Positions 22,405-35,911 of a stretch of 64,000 nt of DNA are shown piece after piece. The notes below the pieces were generated by a model, which saw only the letters and a program-made list of their open reading frames with translations, was not told where the DNA came from and searched no databases. The number at the start of each line of letters is the position of its first letter. Position 1 is the first letter of the stretch. The position numbers and the translations under genes were made by a program. The stretch comes from Phytophthora sp. 'mugwort' (lineage: Eukaryota > Oomycota > Peronosporomycetes > Peronosporales > Peronosporaceae). The stretch spans positions 3,720,001-3,784,000 of the forward strand of contig JAUCEF010000001.1 in the NCBI GenBank assembly GCA_033558025.1, read 5' to 3'.

Positions 22405-22741
22405 ACTTTTAACAGCTGTTGTGGCACAAAGAACCACCTTTTGGTAACAGCGGGCTTCTATCCGCGTCTCGCTGCAGGTGGACGTACATCTCGGACCTTC
22501 TGACCACTCGGTCACCCCCTGGCTAACAGTGCAAAAGCAGAACTTGTAGGACGCTATTGCGTGCTCACATCCTTGCACATACAATTTGGATGTTCGAGGT
22601 AGGGCGAGAGAGCTGTCCGATGTGTATGGGCGGCCGCTGGTGAAAGTTTTGTAGACGGTTGTGAATATTTGCGGTGTTTTGTATTGGTTAGGGTTGCGGT
22701 TTAGCGGGTGTTCTTTTGGGCCAACATCGGATTTGTCTGTC

Positions 22742-22813
22742 GCGCCGTTGGTCTAATGGTTAGGATTCATCCCTCCCACGGATGAGGTCGGGGTTCGATT
22801 CCCCGACGGCGCA
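22742..22813 (+). tRNA. tRNA-Gly(CCC), copy 3
   Basis: Second CCC gene of the expanded unit, 409 bp after the previous one. Its flank reads TGCCTAAGAAAAAGC (A instead of T at one position), a variant shared only with 30427. Confidence 0.95.
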
Positions 22814-23788
22814 TGCCTAAGAAAAAGCTTGCACGGCCTGTTTGGAGAATCTATCTGTCTCCGACTGCTGGCTCGTCCCTTGCCTTGTTGCTCGGGACAC
22901 TTTACCATTTTGTGGATCATACTCGTCACTTCTTAGCGCACTTGTGGAGCCGGAGCTCTCTAGGCCTACTATGGCTTTCTTCAGACGCATAGAAAGCTGT
23001 GATAGCTAGACGGTGAAAGCGAGGCCTAACCTAAACATCTTCCTGACAAACCCACTCATACAATGACAACCTCAATTCAGAAGTCCCGACCTAGCTAACA
23101 GCCCACGGAGATGACTTGCACCAGCCTAAACCACTCGCTTTCTTGCGAATTGACTCTACGACTGAATTGGATGATGGAAGTCATAGTAATGGTCGAAATG
23201 GACAGGCTGATATCGTAGCTGCCTCCAAAGCATCGCGAGTGGGTTCTATAACAGCGTATGATTTACGAGCTTAGGTTGAATATGTGCCTCGCATCGAAGG
23301 TGATGATAGAGCGTATCGTGACAGGTTGGTGATAGTATTGTAACCGATTCACAACGCGGAAAAAGGATCCTAAGGCGGGGTTAGGAAGAGCGCCTGCTGT
23401 GTGCCGCCACGCCACCACCTCGTTCGGCAAGGTGAGTGGCATGCCAATAAACATGAATAACTTTATTGGCCGAACCTTCGAGGCGGACCTTTTCCAAAAG
23501 TTTCAGTATCCACGTTACCGGTCGCGGAAGCTACAGGACGGGCAATGTCTTCCAAATCTCTGCAGTTTGGTGTTTGTAAATTTGTCCGAGGTTCTGTAGG
23601 TTTCCGCGTTTGTTCTTTTGTGTATTTGAGGTGCTCTGTGGTTTTGGATGACAAAGTTATGAGGCAGGATTGCGTTGAGTGAGGTAAATGATGTGCGTGC
23701 GCGATCGATGTCGAATGTCTTGATGATGTGTGAGCGTTGAGTGTAATTGGTCGAGCTGTGTTTTTGGTTGGTTTGAGACATGTGATGT

Positions 23789-23860
23789 GCACCGTTGGTC
23801 TAATGGTTAGGATTCATCCCTTCCAAGGATGAGGTCGGGGTTCGATTCCCCGACGGCGCA
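23789..23860 (+). tRNA. tRNA-Gly(UCC), copy 4
   Basis: Standard UCC copy with close terminator. The spacer after it carries GCGTGTGTTC near 24160, shared with the unit at 31474. Confidence 0.95.
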
Positions 23861-24197
23861 ACTTTTAACAGCTGTTGTGGCACAAAGAACCACCTTTTGG
23901 TAACAGCGGGCTTCTATCCGCGTCTCGCTGCAGGTGGACGTACATCTCGGACCTTCTGACCACTCGGTCACCCCCTGGCTAACAGTGCAAAAGCAGAACT
24001 TGTAGGACGCTATTGCGTGCTCACATCCTTGCACATACAATTTGGATGTTCGAGGTAGGGCGAGAGAGCTGTCCGATGTGTATGGGCGGCCGCTGGTGAA
24101 AGTTTTGTAGACGGTTGTGAATATTTGCGGTGTTTTGTATTGGTTAGGGTTGCGGTTTAGCGTGTGTTCTTTTGGGCCAACATCGAATTTGTCTGTC

Positions 24198-24269
24198 GCG
24201 CCGTTGGTCTAATGGTTAGGATTCATCCCTCCCACGGATGAGGTCGGGGTTCGATTCCCCGACGGCGCA
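24198..24269 (+). tRNA. tRNA-Gly(CCC), copy 4
   Basis: Standard CCC copy without close T run. The following long spacer has GCATGCGAG (one base lost) near 24687 and TTCGCAAGG near 24879. Confidence 0.95.
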
Positions 24270-25242
24270 TGCCTTAGAAAAAGCTTGCACGGCCTGTTTG
24301 GAGAATCTATCTGTCTCCGACTGCTGGCTCGTCCCTTGCCTTGTTGCTCGGGACACTTTGCCATTTTGTGGATCATACTCGTCACTTCTTAGCGCACTTG
24401 TGGAGCCGGAGCTTTCTAGGCCTACTATGGCTTTCTTCATACGCATAGAAAGCTGTGATAGCTAGACGGTGAAAGCGAGGCCTAACCTAAACATCTTCCT
24501 GACAAACCCACTCATACAATGACAACCTCAATTCAGAAGTCCCGACCTAGCTAACAGCCCACGGAGATGACTTGCACCAGCCTAAACCACTCGCTTTCTT
24601 GCGAATTGACTCTACGACTGAATTGGATGATGGAAGTCATAGTAATGGTCGAAATGGACAGGCTGATATCGTAGCTGCCTCCAAAGCATGCGAGTGGGTT
24701 CTATAACAGCGTATGATTTACGAGCTTAGGTTGAATATGTGCCTCGCATCGAAGGTGATGATAGAGCGTATCGTGACAGGTTGGTGATAGTATTGTAACC
24801 GATTCACAACGCGGAAAAAGGATCCTAAGGCGGGGTTAGGAAGAGCGCCTGCTGTGTGCCGCCACGCCACCACCTCGTTCGCAAGGTGAGTGGCATGCCA
24901 ATAAACATGAATAACTTTATTGGCCGAACCTTCGAGGCGGACCTTTTCCAAAAGTTTCAGTATCCACGTTACCGGTCGCGGAAGCTACAGGACGGGCAAT
25001 GTCTTCCAAATCTCTGCAGTTTGGTGTTTGTAAATTTGTCCGAGGTTCTGTAGGTTTCCGCGTTTGTTCTTTTGTGTATTTGAGGTGCTCTGTGGTTTTG
25101 GATGACAAAGTTATGAGGCAGGATTGCGTTGAGTGAGGTAAATGATGTGCGTGCGCGATCGATGTCGAATGTCTTGATGATGTGTGAGCGTTGAGTGTAA
25201 TTGGTCGAGCTGTGTTTTTGGTTGGTTTGAGACATGTGATGT

Positions 25243-25314
25243 GCACCGTTGGTCTAATGGTTAGGATTCATCCCTTCCAAGGATGAGGTCGGGGTTCGAT
25301 TCCCCGACGGCGCA
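25243..25314 (+). tRNA. tRNA-Gly(UCC), copy 5
   Basis: Standard UCC copy. The 409-bp module after it has the variant TTATATTGGG near 25621. Confidence 0.95.
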
Positions 25315-25651
25315 ACTTTTAACAGCTGTTGTGGCACAAAGAACCACCTTTTGGTAACAGCGGGCTTCTATCCGCGTCTCGCTGCAGGTGGACGTACATC
25401 TCGGACCTTCTGACCACTCGGTCACCCCCTGGCTAACAGTGCAAAAGCAGAACTTGTAGGACGCTATTGCGTGCTCACATCCTTGCACATACAATTTGGA
25501 TGTTCGAGGTAGGGCGAGAGAGCTGTCCGATGTGTATGGGCGGCCGCTGGTGAAAGTTTTGTAGACGGTTGTGAATATTTGCGGTGTTTTGTATTGGTTA
25601 GGGTTGCGGTTTAGCGGGTGTTATATTGGGCCAACATCGGATTTGTCTGTC

Positions 25652-25723
25652 GCGCCGTTGGTCTAATGGTTAGGATTCATCCCTCCCACGGATGAGGTCG
25701 GGGTTCGATTCCCCGACGGCGCA
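25652..25723 (+). tRNA. tRNA-Gly(CCC), copy 5
   Basis: Standard CCC copy without close T run. The next UCC gene is 1046 bp on. Confidence 0.95.
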
Positions 25724-26697
25724 TGCCTTAGAAAAAGCTTGCACGGCCTGTTTGGAGAATCTATCTGTCTCCGACTGCTAGCTCGTCCCTTGCCTTGTTG
25801 CTCGGGACACTTTACCATTTTGTGGATCATACTCGTCACTTCTTAGCGCACTTGTGGAGCCGGAGCTCTCTAGGCCTACTATGGCTTTCTTCATACGCAT
25901 AGAAAGCTGTGATAGCTAGACGGTGAAAGCGAGGCCTAACCTAAACATCTTCCTGACAAACCCACTCATACAATGACAACCTCAATTCAGAAGTCCCGAC
26001 CTAGCTAACAGCCCACGGAGATGACTTGCACCAGCCTAAACCACTCGCTTTCTTGCGAATTGACTCTACGACTGAATTGGATGATGGAAGTCATAGTAAT
26101 GGTCGAAATGGACAGGCTGATATCGTAGCTGCCTCCAAAGCATCGCGAGTGGGTTCTATAACAGCGTATGATTTACGAGCTTAGGTTGAATATGTGCCTC
26201 GCATCGAAGGTGATGATAGAGCGTATCGTGACAGGTTGGTGATAGTATTGTAACCGATTCACAACGCGGAAAAAGGATCCTAAGGCGGGGTTAGGAAGAG
26301 CGCCTGCTGTGTGCCGCCACGCCACCACCTCGTTCGGCAAGGTGAGTGGCATGCCAATAAACATGAATAACTTTATTGGCCGAACCTTCGAGGCGGACCT
26401 TTTCCAAAAGTTTCAGTATCCACGTTACCGGTCGCGGAAGCTACAGGACGGGCAATGTCTTCCAAATCTCTGCAGTTTGGTGTTTGTAAATTTGTCCGAG
26501 GTTCTGTAGGTTTCCGCGTTTGTAGTGTGTATTTGAGGTGCTCTGTGGTTCTGGATGACAAAGTTATGAGGCAGGATTGCGTTGAGTGAGGTAAATGATG
26601 TGCGTGCGCGATCGATGTCGAATGTCTTGATGATGTGTGAGCGTTGAGTGTAATTGGTCGAGCTGTGTTTTTGGTTTTGGTTTGAGACATGTGATGT

Positions 26698-26769
26698 GCA
26701 CCGTTGGTCTAATGGTTAGGATTCATCCCTTCCAAGGATGAGGTCGGGGTTCGATTCCCCGACGGCGCA
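26698..26769 (+). tRNA. tRNA-Gly(UCC), copy 6
   Basis: Standard UCC gene. Its upstream spacer has TGTAGTGTGTAT near 26521 and its downstream module CTCGGACTTTCTG near 26857, both shared with the unit at 32927. Confidence 0.95.
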
Positions 26770-27106
26770 ACTTTTAACAGCTGTTGTGGCACAAAGAACC
26801 ACCTTTTGGTAACAGCGGGCTTCTATCCGCGTCTCGCTGCAGGTGGACGTACATCTCGGACTTTCTGACCACTCGGTCACCCCCTGGCTAACAGTGCAAA
26901 AGCAGAACTTGTAGGACGCTATTGCGTGCTCACATCCTTGCACATACAATTTGGATGTTCGAGGTAGGGCGAGAGAGCTGTTCGATGTGTATGGGCGGCC
27001 GCTGGTGAAAGTTTTGTAGACGGTTGTGAATATTTGCGGTGTTTTGTATTGGTTAGGGTTGCGGTTTAGCGGGTGTTATATTGGGCCAACATCGGATTTG
27101 TCTGTC

Positions 27107-27178
27107 GCGCCGTTGGTCTAATGGTTAGGATTCATCCCTCCCACGGATGAGGTCGGGGTTCGATTCCCCGACGGCGCA
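27107..27178 (+). tRNA. tRNA-Gly(CCC), copy 6
   Basis: Standard CCC copy; preceded by the TTATATTGGG variant, followed by TGCCTTAGAAAAAGC. Confidence 0.95.
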
Positions 27179-28153
27179 TGCCTTAGAAAAAGCTTGCACG
27201 GCCTGTTTGGAGAATCTATCTGTCTCCGACTGCTGGCTCGTCCCTTGCCTTGTTGCTCGGGACACTTTGCCATTTTGTGGATCATACTCGTCACTTCTTA
27301 GCGCACTTGTGGAGCCGGAGCTTTCTAGGCCTACTATGGCTTTCTTCATACGCATAGAAAGCTGTGATAGCTAGACGGTGAAAGCGAGGCCTAACCTAAA
27401 CATCTTCCTGACAAACCCACTCATACAATGACAACCTCAATTCAGAAGTCCCGACCTAGCTAACAGCCCACGGAGATGACTTGCACCAGCCTAAACCACT
27501 CGCTTTCTTGCGAATTGACTCTACGACTGAATTGGATGATGGAAGTCATAGTAATGGTCGAAATGGACAGGCTGATATCGTAGCTGCCTCCAAAGCATCG
27601 CGAGTGGGTTCTATAACAGCGTATGATTTACGAGCTTAGGTTGAATATGTGCCTCGCATCGAAGGTGATGATAGAGCGTATCGTGACAGGTTGGTGATAG
27701 TATTGTAACCGATTCACAACGCGGAAAAAGGATCCTAAGGCGGGGTTAGGAAGAGCGCCTGCTGTGTGCCGCCACGCCACCACCTCGTTCGGCAAGGTGA
27801 GTGGCATGCCAATAAACATGAATAACTTTATTGGCCGAACCTTCGAGGCGGACCTTTTCCAAAAGTTTCAGTATCCACGTTACCGGTCGCGGAAGCTACA
27901 GGACGGGCAATGTCTTCCAAATCTCTGCAGTTTGGTGTTTGTAAATTTGTCCGAGGTTCTGTAGGTTTCCGCGTTTGTTCTTTTGTGTATTTGAGGTGCT
28001 CTGTGGTTTTGGATGACAAAGTTATGAGGCAGGATTGCGTTGAGTGAGGTAAATGATGTGCGTGCGCGATCGATGTCGAATGTCTTGATGATGTGTGAGC
28101 GTTGAGTGTAATTGGTCGAGCTGTGTTTTTGGTTGGTTTGAGACATGTGATGT

Positions 28154-28225
28154 GCACCGTTGGTCTAATGGTTAGGATTCATCCCTTCCAAGGATGAGGT
28201 CGGGGTTCGATTCCCCGACGGCGCA
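28154..28225 (+). tRNA. tRNA-Gly(UCC), copy 7
   Basis: Standard UCC copy with A3-C70 mismatch and close terminator. Confidence 0.95.
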
Positions 28226-28562
28226 ACTTTTAACAGCTGTTGTGGCACAAAGAACCACCTTTTGGTAACAGCGGGCTTCTATCCGCGTCTCGCTGCAGGT
28301 GGACGTACATCTCGGACCTTCTGACCACTCGGTCACCCCCTGGCTAACAGTGCAAAAGCAGAACTTGTAGGACGCTATTGCGTGCTCACATCCTTGCACA
28401 TACAATTTGGATGTTCGAGGTAGGGCGAGAGAGCTGTCCGATGTGTATGGGCGGCCGCTGGTGAAAGTTTTGTAGACGGTTGTGAATATTTGCGGTGTTT
28501 TGTATTGGTTAGGGTTGCGGTTTAGCGGGTGTTCTTTTGGGCCAACATCGAATTTGTCTGTC

Positions 28563-28634
28563 GCGCCGTTGGTCTAATGGTTAGGATTCATCCCTCCCAC
28601 GGATGAGGTCGGGGTTCGATTCCCCGACGGCGCA
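28563..28634 (+). tRNA. tRNA-Gly(CCC), copy 7
   Basis: Standard CCC copy without close T run; 1046 bp before the next UCC gene. Confidence 0.95.
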
Positions 28635-29608
28635 TGCCTTAGAAAAAGCTTGCACGGCCTGTTTGGAGAATCTATCTGTCTCCGACTGCTGGCTCGTCCC
28701 TTGCCTTGTTGCTCGGGACACTTTGCCATTTTGTGGATCATACTCGTCACTTCTTAGCGCACTTGTGGAGCCGGAGCTTTCTAGGCCTACTATGGCTTTC
28801 TTCATACGCATAGAAAGCTGTGATAGCTAGACGGTGAAAGCGAGGCCTAACCTAAACATCTTCCTGACAAACCCACTCATACAATGACAACCTCAATTCA
28901 GAAGTCCCGACCTAGCTAACAGCCCACGGAGATGACTTGCACCAGCCTAAACCACTCGCTTTCTTGCGAATTGACTCTACGACTGAATTGGATGATGGAA
29001 GTCATAGTAATGGTCGAAATGGACAGGCTGATATCGTAGCTGCCTCCAAAGCATCGCGAGTGGGTTCTATAACAGCGTATGATTTACGAGCTTAGGTTGA
29101 ATATGTGCCTCGCATCGAAGGTGATGATAGAGCGTATCGTGACAGGTTGGTGATAGTATTGTAACCGATTCACAACGCGGAAAAAGGATCCTAAGGCGGG
29201 GTTAGGAAGAGCGCCTGCTGTGTGCCGCCACGCCACCACCTCGTTCGCAAGGTGAGTGGCATGCCAATAAACATGAATAACTTTATTGGCCGAACCTTCG
29301 AGGCGGACCTTTTCCAAAAGTTTCAGTATCCACGTTACCGGTCGCGGAAGCTACAGGACGGGCAATGTCTTCCAAATCTCTGCAGTTTGGTGTTTGTAAA
29401 TTTGTCCGAGGTTCTGTAGGTTTCCGCGTTTGTTCTTTTGTGTATTTGAGGTGCTCTGTGGTTTTGGATGACAAAGTTATGAGGCAGGATTGCGTTGAGT
29501 GAGGTAAATGATGTGCGTGCGCGATCGATGTCGAATGTCTTGATGATGTGTGAGCGTTGAGTGTAATTGGTCGAGCTGTGTTTTTGGTTGGTTTGAGACA
29601 TGTGATGT

Positions 29609-29680
29609 GCACCGTTGGTCTAATGGTTAGGATTCATCCCTTCCAAGGATGAGGTCGGGGTTCGATTCCCCGACGGCGCA
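29609..29680 (+). tRNA. tRNA-Gly(UCC), copy 8
   Basis: Starts the second expanded unit, exactly 7685 bp after the first one at 21924. Confidence 0.95.
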
Positions 29681-30017
29681 ACTTTTAACAGCTGTTGTGG
29701 CACAAAGAACCACCTTTTGGTAACAGCGGGCTTCTATCCGCGTCTCGCTGCAGGTGGACGTACATCTCGGACCTTCTGACCACTCGGTCACCCCCTGGCT
29801 AACAGTGCAAAAGCAGAACTTGTAGGACGCTATTGCGTGCTCACATCCTTGCACATACAATTTGGATGTTCGAGGTAGGGCGAGAGAGCTGTCCGATGTG
29901 TATGGGCGGCCGCTGGTGAAAGTTTTGTAGACGGTTGTGAATATTTGCGGTGTTTTGTATTGGTTAGGGTTGCGGTTTAGTGGGTGTTCTTTTGGGCCAA
30001 CATCGGATTTGTCTGTC

Positions 30018-30089
30018 GCGCCGTTGGTCTAATGGTTAGGATTCATCCCTCCCACGGATGAGGTCGGGGTTCGATTCCCCGACGGCGCA
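30018..30089 (+). tRNA. tRNA-Gly(CCC), copy 8 (with UCC-type downstream flank)
   Basis: Counterpart of 22333: CCC anticodon followed by the ACTTTTAACAG flank and therefore a close terminator. The module upstream has TTTAGTGGGTG near 29977, as at 22292. Confidence 0.95.
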
Positions 30090-30426
30090 ACTTTTAACAG
30101 CTGTTGTGGCACAAAGAACCACCTTTTGGTAACAGCGGGCTTCTATCCGCGTCTCGCTGCAGGTGGACGTACATCTCGGACCTTCTGACCACTCGGTCAC
30201 CCCCTGGCTAACAGTGCAAAAGCAGAACTTGTAGGACGCTATTGCGTGCTCACATCCTTGCACATACAATTTGGATGTTCGAGGTAGGGCGAGAGAGCTG
30301 TCCGATGTGTATGGGCGGCCGCTGGTGAAAGTTTTGTAGACGGTTGTGAATATTTGCGGTGTTTTGTATTGGTTAGGGTTGCGGTTTAGCGGGTGTTCTT
30401 TTGGGCCAACATCGGATTTGTCTGTC

Positions 30427-30498
30427 GCGCCGTTGGTCTAATGGTTAGGATTCATCCCTCCCACGGATGAGGTCGGGGTTCGATTCCCCGACGGCGCA
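30427..30498 (+). tRNA. tRNA-Gly(CCC), copy 9
   Basis: Counterpart of 22742, including the TGCCTAAGAAAAAGC flank. Confidence 0.95.
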
Positions 30499-31473
30499 TG
30501 CCTAAGAAAAAGCTTGCACGGCCTGTTTGGAGAATCTATCTGTCTCCGACTGCTGGCTCGTCCCTTGCCTTGTTGCTCGGGACACTTTACCATTTTGTGG
30601 ATCATACTCGTCACTTCTTAGCGCACTTGTGGAGCCGGAGCTCTCTAGGCCTACTATGGCTTTCTTCAGACGCATAGAAAGCTGTGATAGCTAGACGGTG
30701 AAAGCGAGGCCTAACCTAAACATCTTCCTGACAAACCCACTCATACAATGACAACCTCAATTCAGAAGTCCCGACCTAGCTAACAGCCCACGGAGATGAC
30801 TTGCACCAGCCTAAACCACTCGCTTTCTTGCGAATTGACTCTACGACTGAATTGGATGATGGAAGTCATAGTAATGGTCGAAATGGACAGGCTGATATCG
30901 TAGCTGCCTCCAAAGCATCGCGAGTGGGTTCTATAACAGCGTATGATTTACGAGCTTAGGTTGAATATGTGCCTCGCATCGAAGGTGATGATAGAGCGTA
31001 TCGTGACAGGTTGGTGATAGTATTGTAACCGATTCACAACGCGGAAAAAGGATCCTAAGGCGGGGTTAGGAAGAGCGCCTGCTGTGTGCCGCCACGCCAC
31101 CACCTCGTTCGGCAAGGTGAGTGGCATGCCAATAAACATGAATAACTTTATTGGCCGAACCTTCGAGGCGGACCTTTTCCAAAAGTTTCAGTATCCACGT
31201 TACCGGTCGCGGAAGCTACAGGACGGGCAATGTCTTCCAAATCTCTGCAGTTTGGTGTTTGTAAATTTGTCCGAGGTTCTGTAGGTTTCCGCGTTTGTTC
31301 TTTTGTGTATTTGAGGTGCTCTGTGGTTTTGGATGACAAAGTTATGAGGCAGGATTGCGTTGAGTGAGGTAAATGATGTGCGTGCGCGATCGATGTCGAA
31401 TGTCTTGATGATGTGTGAGCGTTGAGTGTAATTGGTCGAGCTGTGTTTTTGGTTGGTTTGAGACATGTGATGT

Positions 31474-31545
31474 GCACCGTTGGTCTAATGGTTAGGATTC
31501 ATCCCTTCCAAGGATGAGGTCGGGGTTCGATTCCCCGACGGCGCA
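31474..31545 (+). tRNA. tRNA-Gly(UCC), copy 9
   Basis: Counterpart of 23789, 7685 bp later. Confidence 0.95.
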
Positions 31546-31882
31546 ACTTTTAACAGCTGTTGTGGCACAAAGAACCACCTTTTGGTAACAGCGGGCTTCT
31601 ATCCGCGTCTCGCTGCAGGTGGACGTACATCTCGGACCTTCTGACCACTCGGTCACCCCCTGGCTAACAGTGCAAAAGCAGAACTTGTAGGACGCTATTG
31701 CGTGCTCACATCCTTGCACATACAATTTGGATGTTCGAGGTAGGGCGAGAGAGCTGTCCGATGTGTATGGGCGGCCGCTGGTGAAAGTTTTGTAGACGGT
31801 TGTGAATATTTGCGGTGTTTTGTATTGGTTAGGGTTGCGGTTTAGCGTGTGTTCTTTTGGGCCAACATCGAATTTGTCTGTC

Positions 31883-31954
31883 GCGCCGTTGGTCTAATGG
31901 TTAGGATTCATCCCTCCCACGGATGAGGTCGGGGTTCGATTCCCCGACGGCGCA
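31883..31954 (+). tRNA. tRNA-Gly(CCC), copy 10
   Basis: Counterpart of 24198, with the same GCATGCGAG variant in the spacer that follows (near 32372). Confidence 0.95.
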
Positions 31955-32926
31955 TGCCTTAGAAAAAGCTTGCACGGCCTGTTTGGAGAATCTATCTGTC
32001 TCCGACTGCTGGCTCGTCCCTTGCCTTGTTGCTCGGGACACTTTGCCATTTTGTGGATCATACTCGTCACTTCTTAGCGCACTTGTGGAGCCGGAGCTTT
32101 CTAGGCCTACTATGGCTTTCTTCATACGCATAGAAAGCTGTGATAGCTAGACGGTGAAAGCGAGGCCTAACCTAAACATCTTCCTGACAAACCCACTCAT
32201 ACAATGACAACCTCAATTCAGAAGTCCCGACCTAGCTAACAGCCCACGGAGATGACTTGCACCAGCCTAAACCACTCGCTTTCTTGCGAATTGACTCTAC
32301 GACTGAATTGGATGATGGAAGTCATAGTAATGGTCGAAATGGACAGGCTGATATCGTAGCTGCCTCCAAAGCATGCGAGTGGGTTCTATAACAGCGTATG
32401 ATTTACGAGCTTAGGTTGAATATGTGCCTCGCATCGAAGGTGATGATAGAGCGTATCGTGACAGGTTGGTGATAGTATTGTAACCGATTCACAACGCGGA
32501 AAAAGGATCCTAAGGCGGGGTTAGGAAGAGCGCCTGCTGTGTGCCGCCACGCCACCACCTCGTTCGCAAGGTGAGTGGCATGCCAATAAACATGAATAAC
32601 TTTATTGGCCGAACCTTCGAGGCGGACCTTTTCCAAAAGTTTCAGTATCCACGTTACCGGTCGCGGAAGCTACAGGACGGGCAATGTCTTCCAAATCTCT
32701 GCAGTTTGGTGTTTGTAAATTTGTCCGAGGTTCTGTAGGTTTCCGCGTTTGTAGTGTGTATTTGAGGTGCTCTGTGGTTCTGGATGACAAAGTTATGAGG
32801 CAGGATTGCGTTGAGTGAGGTAAATGATGTGCGTGCGCGATCGATGTCGAATGTCTTGATGATGTGTGAGCGTTGAGTGTAATTGGTCGAGCTGTGTTTT
32901 TGGTTTTGGTTTGAGACATGTGATGT

Positions 32927-32998
32927 GCACCGTTGGTCTAATGGTTAGGATTCATCCCTTCCAAGGATGAGGTCGGGGTTCGATTCCCCGACGGCGCA
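32927..32998 (+). tRNA. tRNA-Gly(UCC), copy 10
   Basis: Matches the unit at 26698 rather than 25243, so one unit is missing here relative to the earlier block. Confidence 0.95.
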
Positions 32999-33335
32999 AC
33001 TTTTAACAGCTGTTGTGGCACAAAGAACCACCTTTTGGTAACAGCGGGCTTCTATCCGCGTCTCGCTGCAGGTGGACGTACATCTCGGACTTTCTGACCA
33101 CTCGGTCACCCCCTGGCTAACAGTGCAAAAGCAGAACTTGTAGGACGCTATTGCGTGCTCACATCCTTGCACATACAATTTGGATGTTCGAGGTAGGGCG
33201 AGAGAGCTGTTCGATGTGTATGGGCGGCCGCTGGTGAAAGTTTTGTAGACGGTTGTGAATATTTGCGGTGTTTTGTATTGGTTAGGGTTGCGGTTTAGCG
33301 GGTGTTATATTGGGCCAACATCGGATTTGTCTGTC

Positions 33336-33407
33336 GCGCCGTTGGTCTAATGGTTAGGATTCATCCCTCCCACGGATGAGGTCGGGGTTCGATTCCCCGA
33401 CGGCGCA
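33336..33407 (+). tRNA. tRNA-Gly(CCC), copy 11
   Basis: Standard CCC copy; preceded by TTATATTGGG, like 27107. Confidence 0.95.
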
Positions 33408-34382
33408 TGCCTTAGAAAAAGCTTGCACGGCCTGTTTGGAGAATCTATCTGTCTCCGACTGCTGGCTCGTCCCTTGCCTTGTTGCTCGGGACACTTTGCC
33501 ATTTTGTGGATCATACTCGTCACTTCTTAGCGCACTTGTGGAGCCGGAGCTTTCTAGGCCTACTATGGCTTTCTTCATACGCATAGAAAGCTGTGATAGC
33601 TAGACGGTGAAAGCGAGGCCTAACCTAAACATCTTCCTGACAAACCCACTCATACAATGACAACCTCAATTCAGAAGTCCCGACCTAGCTAACAGCCCAC
33701 GGAGATGACTTGCACCAGCCTAAACCACTCGCTTTCTTGCGAATTGACTCTACGACTGAATTGGATGATGGAAGTCATAGTAATGGTCGAAATGGACAGG
33801 CTGATATCGTAGCTGCCTCCAAAGCATCGCGAGTGGGTTCTATAACAGCGTATGATTTACGAGCTTAGGTTGAATATGTGCCTCGCATCGAAGGTGATGA
33901 TAGAGCGTATCGTGACAGGTTGGTGATAGTATTGTAACCGATTCACAACGCGGAAAAAGGATCCTAAGGCGGGGTTAGGAAGAGCGCCTGCTGTGTGCCG
34001 CCACGCCACCACCTCGTTCGGCAAGGTGAGTGGCATGCCAATAAACATGAATAACTTTATTGGCCGAACCTTCGAGGCGGACCTTTTCCAAAAGTTTCAG
34101 TATCCACGTTACCGGTCGCGGAAGCTACAGGACGGGCAATGTCTTCCAAATCTCTGCAGTTTGGTGTTTGTAAATTTGTCCGAGGTTCTGTAGGTTTCCG
34201 CGTTTGTTCTTTTGTGTATTTGAGGTGCTCTGTGGTTTTGGATGACAAAGTTATGAGGCAGGATTGCGTTGAGTGAGGTAAATGATGTGCGTGCGCGATC
34301 GATGTCGAATGTCTTGATGATGTGTGAGCGTTGAGTGTAATTGGTCGAGCTGTGTTTTTGGTTGGTTTGAGACATGTGATGT

Positions 34383-34454
34383 GCACCGTTGGTCTAATGG
34401 TTAGGATTCATCCCTTCCAAGGATGAGGTCGGGGTTCGATTCCCCGACGGCGCA
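34383..34454 (+). tRNA. tRNA-Gly(UCC), copy 11
   Basis: Standard UCC copy; the module after it has GCTGTTCGATG near 34661. Confidence 0.95.
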
Positions 34455-34791
34455 ACTTTTAACAGCTGTTGTGGCACAAAGAACCACCTTTTGGTAACAG
34501 CGGGCTTCTATCCGCGTCTCGCTGCAGGTGGACGTACATCTCGGACCTTCTGACCACTCGGTCACCCCCTGGCTAACAGTGCAAAAGCAGAACTTGTAGG
34601 ACGCTATTGCGTGCTCACATCCTTGCACATACAATTTGGATGTTCGAGGTAGGGCGAGAGAGCTGTTCGATGTGTATGGGCGGCCGCTGGTGAAAGTTTT
34701 GTAGACGGTTGTGAATATTTGCGGTGTTTTGTATTGGTTAGGGTTGCGGTTTAGCGGGTGTTCTTTTGGGCCAACATCGAATTTGTCTGTC

Positions 34792-34863
34792 GCGCCGTTG
34801 GTCTAATGGTTAGGATTCATCCCTCCCACGGATGAGGTCGGGGTTCGATTCCCCGACGGCGCA
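34792..34863 (+). tRNA. tRNA-Gly(CCC), copy 12
   Basis: Standard CCC copy; the long module after it leads to the chimeric gene at 35840. Confidence 0.95.
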
Positions 34864-35839
34864 TGCCTTAGAAAAAGCTTGCACGGCCTGTTTGGAGAAT
34901 CTATCTGTCTCCGACTGCTGGCTCGTCCCTTGCCTTGTTGCTCGGGACACTTTGCCATTTTGTGGATCATACTCGTCACTTCTTAGCGCACTTGTGGAGC
35001 CGGAGCTTTCTAGGCCTACTATGGCTTTCTTCATACGCATAGAAAGCTGTGATAGCTAGACGGTGAAAGCGAGGCCTAACCTAAACATCTTCCTGACAAA
35101 CCCACTCATACAATGACAACCTCAATTCAGAAGTCCCGACCTAGCTAACAGCCCACGGAGATGACTTGCACCAGCCTAAACCACTCGCTTTCTTGCGAAT
35201 TGACTCTACGACTGAATTGGATGATGGAAGTCATAGTAATGGTCGAAATGGACAGGCTGATATCGTAGCTGCCTCCAAAGCATCGCGAGTGGGTTCTATA
35301 ACAGCGTATGATTTACGAGCTTAGGTTGAATATGTGCCTCGCATCGAAGGTGATGATAGAGCGTATCGTGACAGGTTGGTGATAATATTGTAACCGATTC
35401 ACAACGCGGAAAAAGGATCCTAAGGCGGGGTTAGGAAGAGCGCCTGCTGTGTGCCGCCACGCCACCACCTCGTTCGCAAGGTGAGTGGCATGCCAATAAA
35501 CATGAATAACTTTATTGGCCGAACCTTCGAGGCGGACCTTTTCCAAAAGTTTCAGTATCCACGTTACCGGTCGCGGAAGCTACAGGACGGGCAATGTCTT
35601 CCAAATCTCTGCAGTTTGGTGTTTGTAAATTTGTCCGAGGTTCTGTAGGTTTCCGCGTTTGTTCTTTTGTGTATTTGAGGTGCTCTGTGGTTTTGGATGA
35701 CAAAGTTATGAGGCAGGATTGCGTTGAGTGAGGTAAATGATGTGCGTGCGCGATCGATGTCGAATGTCTTGATGATGTGTGAGCGTTGAGTGTAATTGGT
35801 CGAGCTGTGTTTTTGGTTTTGGTTTGAGACATGTGATGT

Positions 35840-35911
35840 GCACCGTTGGTCTAATGGTTAGGATTCATCCCTCCCACGGATGAGGTCGGGGTTCGATTCC
35901 CCGACGGCGCA
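35840..35911 (+). tRNA. Chimeric tRNA-Gly(CCC), UCC-type 5' end
   Basis: The gene starts GCACCGT like UCC copies (so it has the A3-C70 mismatch and the UCC upstream flank) but carries the CCC anticodon loop and the CCC downstream flank. The 409-bp module is missing, and the next UCC gene follows after 1048 bp. The crossover lies between nucleotide 3 and the anticodon. Confidence 0.95.
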